Source of the DNA: an uncultured Ruminococcus sp.
GTDB lineage: Bacteria > Bacillota_A > Clostridia > Oscillospirales > Ruminococcaceae
Length of the DNA: 19,077 nt
Assembly: GCA_902782875.1 (NCBI GenBank)
Contig: CACZPE010000344.1
Location: forward strand, 1 to 19,077
Direction of reading: 5' to 3'
In this document: in pieces, positions 15,500 through 19,077 of the stretch
Layout of the letters: each line of letters opens with the position of its first letter
How positions within the stretch are numbered: position 1 is the first letter of the stretch
Translations under genes and position numbers: made by a program
Notes under the pieces: generated by a model
The model's database searches: none
Seen by the model: the letters and a program-made list of their open reading frames with translations, nothing else
Told to the model about the DNA's origin: nothing

Positions 15500-16633
15500 A
15501 TGAATATAACTGTCAAAGCAGAAACACATGCCTTGTCCGTCGGTATACTCGCAGGCGGCAAAAGCTCCCGCATGGGCAAGAACAAGGCACTTCTCAGAGT
15601 GGAGAACTCCACTCTGATCGAAAGAACGGCAAAGGAGCTCGGATGTTTTTCCGAGGTCCTGGTTTCTGCTGCCAGCAGAGGTGAGTATGAATATCTCGGT
15701 CTGCCGCTGGTATATGACGAGAACACGGATATCGGCCCTGTCGAAGGTCTGCGCCGTGTGCTGACAGAGTCCAGAAACGAATATGTATTTGTATGCGCCT
15801 GTGATATGCCATACATAAAAAAAGAGCTTGTAAATTATATCGCTCAGTTCATATGCTCTGATTTTGACTGCTATGTCATCACAGATGATGAGCATATGCA
15901 GCCGCTGTGCGCCATATACTCAAAAAAGATACTGCCTGTGATAGAGAAACTTATTGCAGACGGCAAATACAGACTGCGTGAGATATTCAGGTCATGCCCC
16001 ACCAAGTTTATACCCGTGGAATACTCATGCTTTGACAAAAAGCTGCTTAAGAACATAAACACAAAGGAAGAATACCTTGAGATAATAAAGCCTGTTGTCT
16101 TCTGCGTCAGCGGGTACTCCGACAGCGGAAAGACATGGCTCATATCCAGACTTATAAACGGGTTTATCGCGGACGGATACAGCTGTGCGGCAATAAAGCA
16201 CGACGGACACGATCATTTTTCCGATCTGCCCGACAGTGACACAGATGTCTTCACAAAAGCAGGTGCACGCTGTTCCGCCGTGTTTTCAGACACCCGATAC
16301 TCGATGCATTTTTCGGAAAGCATAACTCCCCATGAGCTTATAAGAAAGATATCCCCTCCCCCTGATATCGTGATAATGGAGGGGCTGAAAAACTCTGCCT
16401 TCCCGAAAATAGAGATCATCAGAAAGGGTATCTGTGAAAAAAGCGTATGCGATGAAAATACGCTTATATGTGCCGTATCAGACTGTATCGCCCCCGACAG
16501 TATCGCCTGTCCCGTATTCGGGATAAATGATACCGGGGGTATAATCATGTGCGTACTGAATTATTTCGGGATCGGTGAATACGATGAAACTTATAAAGAC
16601 GACCGAAGCAGCGGGAACGGTGCTTTGTCATGA
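15500..16633 (+). CDS. mobAB: Bifunctional MobA-MobB: molybdenum cofactor guanylyltransferase fused to GTP-binding protein
   Basis: A 377-residue fusion. Residues about 12-195 are MobA, which joins GMP to the molybdenum cofactor to give MGD. LAGGKSSRMGKNK (17-29) is the nucleotide-binding loop and CDMP (101-104) the Mg2+ site. Residues about 196-377 are MobB, with a P-loop GYSDSGKT (205-212), AIKHDGHDHF and D-T-D-V-F-T-K-A-G-A, all typical. MobA and MobB are separate genes in E. coli; fusions are found in several anaerobes. The product MGD is the form used by formate dehydrogenases, which fits the operon. It starts 1 nt after moeA, and its last 50 bases overlap the next gene in another frame. 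Confidence 0.93.
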   Translation: MNITVKAETHALSVGILAGGKSSRMGKNKALLRVENSTLIERTAKELGCFSEVLVSAASRGEYEYLGLPLVYDENTDIGPVEGLRRVLTESRNEYVFVCACDMPYIKKELVNYIAQFICSDFDCYVITDDEHMQPLCAIYSKKILPVIEKLIADGKYRLREIFRSCPTKFIPVEYSCFDKKLLKNINTKEEYLEIIKPVVFCVSGYSDSGKTWLISRLINGFIADGYSCAAIKHDGHDHFSDLPDSDTDVFTKAGARCSAVFSDTRYSMHFSESITPHELIRKISPPPDIVIMEGLKNSAFPKIEIIRKGICEKSVCDENTLICAVSDCIAPDSIACPVFGINDTGGIIMCVLNYFGIGEYDETYKDDRSSGNGALS

Positions 16634-17621
16634 TATAACGCAGATAATCCCCGGCGTGAAAAAAGGACCTGTGTTCAGAAAAGGCCATATCGTCCGCGAG
16701 GAGGATATACCCGTGCTGCTCTCCTGCGGCAAGGAAAACCTGTATGTATGGGAGAGCGACGGAAAGCTGCACGAGGACGAAGCGGCAGCGATACTTCGTG
16801 ACATATGCACGGGAGGCTCTGCGGACTTTATCTGTTCTGACCCGTCTGAGGGCAAGATAGAGATACGGGCCGCCGCAAAGGGGCTGTTTGTGATAAACAG
16901 GGAGAAGCTGTATGCGGTCAATTCTCTCGGCGAGATGATGATAGCAACAGTACACGGAGACTTCCCTGCCGACACAGGCGACAAGCTTGCCGCAACACGC
17001 ATCATCCCCCTCGTGATAGACAAGGAAAAGATGGATGCCGCGAGAAATGCGGCAGCAGGCGGACCGATCCTGTCTATACTGCCGTATAAAATAAAAACGG
17101 CCGGTATCGTCACCACGGGAAATGAAGTATACAAGGGCATCATCAGGGATCAGTTCGGGCCCGTACTCAGAGAAAAGCTGTCTGAATATGATATATCCGT
17201 CACGGGGCAGATATACGCCCCCGATGACTGTGATACCATCAGAAACGCCATATATGAGCTGATAGACGGCGGTGCGGAAATGATACTCTGCAGCGGCGGC
17301 ATGAGCGTAGACCCCGATGACCGCACACCCGGAGCAATAAGGTCAACGGGTGCGGATATCATCACCTACGGTGCGCCTGTACTTCCCGGGGCAATGTTCC
17401 TGCTTTCATATCTTGAAAGAAACGGACGAACCATACCAGTGGCAGGTCTCCCCGGATGCGTCATGTACGCAAAGAGGACGGTATTCGATCTTGTACTCCC
17501 GCGCATCATCACGGGAGAAATTATCAGTGCGGACGATATAAACCGATACGGTGAGGGCGGGCTCTGCCTCGGCTGCGATGTATGCACATTCCCTCACTGC
17601 GGATTCGGAAAACATACCTGA
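16584..17621 (+). CDS. MoeA-like molybdopterin-binding protein with a C-terminal Cys cluster
   Basis: 345 residues from ATG 16584. A GTG at 16575 is possible, but relatives I know begin MKLIKT and so support the ATG. The start lies inside the end of mobAB (overlap 50 bp), with only a weak ribosome binding site, which suggests translational coupling. The N-terminal half (CHDITQIIPGVKKGPVFRKGHIVREEDIPVLLSCGKENLYVWE) is typical of clostridial 'molybdopterin-binding' paralogs, not of true MoeA. Residues about 172-310 form the MoCF-biosynthesis fold: TAGIVTTGNEVYKG, ILCSGGMSVDPDDRTPGAI and VAGLPGCVMYAKRTVFD. The tail has C328-x2-C331-x2-C334-x4-C339, fit for a metal or Fe-S site. The exact step is unknown: it might adenylylate molybdopterin in place of MogA/MoaB (not seen here), or act in a late insertion or sensing step. 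Confidence 0.85.
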   Translation: MKLIKTTEAAGTVLCHDITQIIPGVKKGPVFRKGHIVREEDIPVLLSCGKENLYVWESDGKLHEDEAAAILRDICTGGSADFICSDPSEGKIEIRAAAKGLFVINREKLYAVNSLGEMMIATVHGDFPADTGDKLAATRIIPLVIDKEKMDAARNAAAGGPILSILPYKIKTAGIVTTGNEVYKGIIRDQFGPVLREKLSEYDISVTGQIYAPDDCDTIRNAIYELIDGGAEMILCSGGMSVDPDDRTPGAIRSTGADIITYGAPVLPGAMFLLSYLERNGRTIPVAGLPGCVMYAKRTVFDLVLPRIITGEIISADDINRYGEGGLCLGCDVCTFPHCGFGKHT

Positions 17622-17630
17622 GGAATAACT

Positions 17631-17894
17631 ATGAATAATATGATATACGTTGATCCTGCCCTGTTAAAAGGCGGAGTGCTGAGATCAGCCTACTTCGTGA
17701 AGGAGTTTGATGAGAGCTGGGTAATTCAAAGCGAGGCTCCCGAGATAAAAAACATCGATCTCTATGAAAAGCTGCCGGAAAATCAGGTGCTGCAGATGTA
17801 TCCCGAGCTTGAAGAGCTGTTCGCCCTTGAGCCGGGTACCACCGTAACATTCAGAAAAGGGGTCAGCAGCGGAAAATGGTATGATTTCAAATAA
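17631..17894 (+). CDS. Small protein of unknown function in the molybdenum cofactor operon
   Basis: 87 residues, start supported by TGAGGA at 17619-17624, 6 nt upstream and overlapping the stop of the previous gene. There is no signal peptide or membrane segment. The sequence is acidic with aromatic residues (SAYFVKEFDESWVIQSEAPE, then LPENQVLQMYPELEELFALEPGTTVTF). It vaguely recalls DUF2185/Imm33-like small domains (a 'DSGW' element followed by an acidic segment), but this is a weak impression. It sits between cofactor genes with tight spacing and the same codon style, so it is probably expressed and may serve in cofactor or enzyme maturation. No function is assigned. Confidence 0.75.
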   Translation: MNNMIYVDPALLKGGVLRSAYFVKEFDESWVIQSEAPEIKNIDLYEKLPENQVLQMYPELEELFALEPGTTVTFRKGVSSGKWYDFK

Positions 17895-17914
17895 TCAAAA
17901 AGCAGGTAACTATT

Positions 17915-18391
17915 ATGCTTACACATATCAATGAAAACGGCGATGCCGTTATGGTGGATGTGACGGATAAATCCGTCACCGAGCGCACCGCCCGCGCCAG
18001 CGGACGGATATATATGAGCCGTGAGGCTTTTGATGAAATATCCTGCGGCACTGTGCCCAAGGGGGATGTCTTTGCAGCCGCCCGCATAGCAGGGATAATG
18101 GCCGCAAAGAGGACACCCGAGCTGATACCGCTGTGCCATACCATTATGCTGACAAAGGTATCGGTAGACCTTACCCCCATAGAGGAGAAATGCTGCATAC
18201 TGTGCGAGTGCACCGTAAAGCTGACGGGTAAGACCGGGGCGGAAATGGAGGCTCTCACAGGTGTGACCGTGGCTCTTCTCACGATATACGATATGTGCAA
18301 GGCGATCGATAAATCGATGACTGTCACCGATATACGCCTTGACGAAAAGGACGGCGGAAAATCGGGGCACTACGAAAGGAACGCCGTATGA
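17915..18391 (+). CDS. moaC: Cyclic pyranopterin monophosphate synthase MoaC
   Basis: 158 residues, normal for MoaC. With MoaA it makes cyclic pyranopterin monophosphate from GTP, the first stage of molybdopterin synthesis. Recognised by its conserved blocks: MVDVTDKSVTERTARASG, KGDVFAAARIAGIMAAKRT, LIPLCHTI (the PLCH His is in the active site), TGKTGAEMEALTGV, LLTIYDMCKAIDKSM and KDGGKSGHYER. These are near-perfect family matches. A weak site GCAGG precedes the ATG. MoaA, its partner, is not in the window. The TGA stop overlaps the modA start in ATGA. Confidence 0.97.
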   Translation: MLTHINENGDAVMVDVTDKSVTERTARASGRIYMSREAFDEISCGTVPKGDVFAAARIAGIMAAKRTPELIPLCHTIMLTKVSVDLTPIEEKCCILCECTVKLTGKTGAEMEALTGVTVALLTIYDMCKAIDKSMTVTDIRLDEKDGGKSGHYERNAV

Positions 18392-19077
18392 AAAAAGTTT
18401 TCGCCGCATTAATAGCGGCATCAATGGCTATACTCCCGGGCTGCTCATCTGCTCCCGAGTCTCAGCCACAGCAGACTGCAGAAACTGCACCGATTTCTGC
18501 GGAGAAAAATGAAGTTACGATACTTGCTGCAGCATCTCTCACAGATGTATGTGCCGAGCTTGAATCCGTATACAGCAAAGGCCACAGTGATACATCACTG
18601 ATATTCTCCTTCGGGTCGTCAGGTGCACTCCAGACCCAGATAGAGGAGGGTGCTCCCGCGGATATATTCTTCTCCGCGTCCACAAAGCAGATGAACGCCC
18701 TTGATGAACAGGGACTTATGGACAAGGACAGCATAACGGAGCTTCTTGAAAATAAGATAGTGCTTGTAGTACCCGCAGACAGCGACAAGGGCATAACATC
18801 CTTTGACGATATCGATACCGACAGAGTATCCATGATAGGTCTCGGCGAGCCGGGGAGCGTTCCTGCGGGACAGTACGCGGAGGAAGTCCTCACATCTCTG
18901 GGTATACTCGATATAGCAAAATCAAAGGCAAACTACGGCACGGATGTGCGCACGGTCCTCTCATGGGTCGAAACAGGTGAAGTAGACTGCGGTATAGTCT
19001 ATGCAACAGATGCCTATTCCACCGACAAGGTGACTATCGCAGCAGAAGCTCCCGAGGGCTCCTGTAAAAAGGTGATA
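18388..19077 (+). CDS. modA: Molybdate ABC transporter substrate-binding lipoprotein ModA, 3' end cut by window
   Basis: 230 codons are visible with no stop before the window edge; ModA is usually about 250-270 residues, so only the tail is missing. The start overlaps moaC and has AAAGGA 7 nt upstream. A signal peptide ends in the lipobox LPGC (Cys19), so it is a lipoprotein on the outer membrane face, as expected in a Gram-positive cell. The mature part has EVTILAAASLTDVCAELE (the A-A-S-L oxyanion-binding start), LIFSFGSSGALQTQIEEGAPADIFFSAS, VPAGQYAEEVLTSLGI and VLSWVETGEVDCGIVYATDAY, all typical of ModA. It captures molybdate (or tungstate) for a ModBC permease, whose genes probably lie just downstream. 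Its place supports molybdenum as the metal of the formate dehydrogenase. Confidence 0.95.
   Translation, partial: MKKVFAALIAASMAILPGCSSAPESQPQQTAETAPISAEKNEVTILAAASLTDVCAELESVYSKGHSDTSLIFSFGSSGALQTQIEEGAPADIFFSASTKQMNALDEQGLMDKDSITELLENKIVLVVPADSDKGITSFDDIDTDRVSMIGLGEPGSVPAGQYAEEVLTSLGILDIAKSKANYGTDVRTVLSWVETGEVDCGIVYATDAYSTDKVTIAAEAPEGSCKKVI

Noticed and set aside
16575..16577. GTG start for the MoeA-like gene
   Set aside because: Adds only three residues before the family-typical MKLIKT start and has no better ribosome binding site.

Overview
The window looks like a chromosomal segment of an anaerobic Firmicute, most likely a Ruminococcus-like member of the Oscillospiraceae. This is inferred from mid-GC genes rich in ATA codons, AT-rich intergenic regions with near-consensus sigma-A promoters, strong AGGAGG-type ribosome binding sites, an ECF-type vitamin transporter component, and a cysteine-type NuoG-like formate dehydrogenase. 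No single sequence fixes the genus.

Layout. (1) Positions 1-272, minus strand: the N-terminal part of an ECF transporter S component with its own promoter. (2) Positions 704-7976, plus strand: a five-gene operon of two MalF/MalG-like sugar ABC permeases, a HlyD/MacA-like adaptor with a very long coiled coil, a MacB-core-like membrane protein, and a large lipoprotein that fuses a repeat-like sensor region to a solute-binding domain. No ABC ATPase is encoded with them. (3) Positions 8094-8363: a small membrane protein under its own promoter, followed by a hairpin terminator. (4) Positions 8453-9547: the conserved ATPase YchF, with a strong terminator. (5) Positions 9646-19077 and beyond: an operon driven by a perfect-consensus promoter (TTGACA, 17 bp, TATAAT) with a structured leader. 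It encodes a flavin/iron-sulfur NAD(P)-dependent electron-transfer subunit, a molybdopterin formate dehydrogenase (Cys in place of Sec), MoeA, a MobA-MobB fusion, a MoeA-like molybdopterin-binding protein, a small unknown protein, MoaC, and the start of a ModA molybdate-binding lipoprotein cut by the window end.

The last operon reads as one functional unit. The enzyme complex would interconvert formate and CO2 with NAD(P)(H). The downstream genes supply its cofactor: molybdate uptake (ModA), cyclic pyranopterin synthesis (MoaC), metal insertion (MoeA) and conversion to the guanine dinucleotide form (MobA/MobB). Genes for MoaA, MoaD/E, ModB/C and FdhD are not in the window and may follow it.

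The points most worth a second look are the structured leader upstream of the formate dehydrogenase operon (competing helices, a possible pseudoknot and a sequestered ribosome binding site), the unusual domain make-up of the electron-transfer subunit, and the mixed importer/adaptor/MacB-core operon with its two-part lipoprotein. There are no rRNA or tRNA genes, CRISPR arrays, insertion sequences or prophage genes that I can see.
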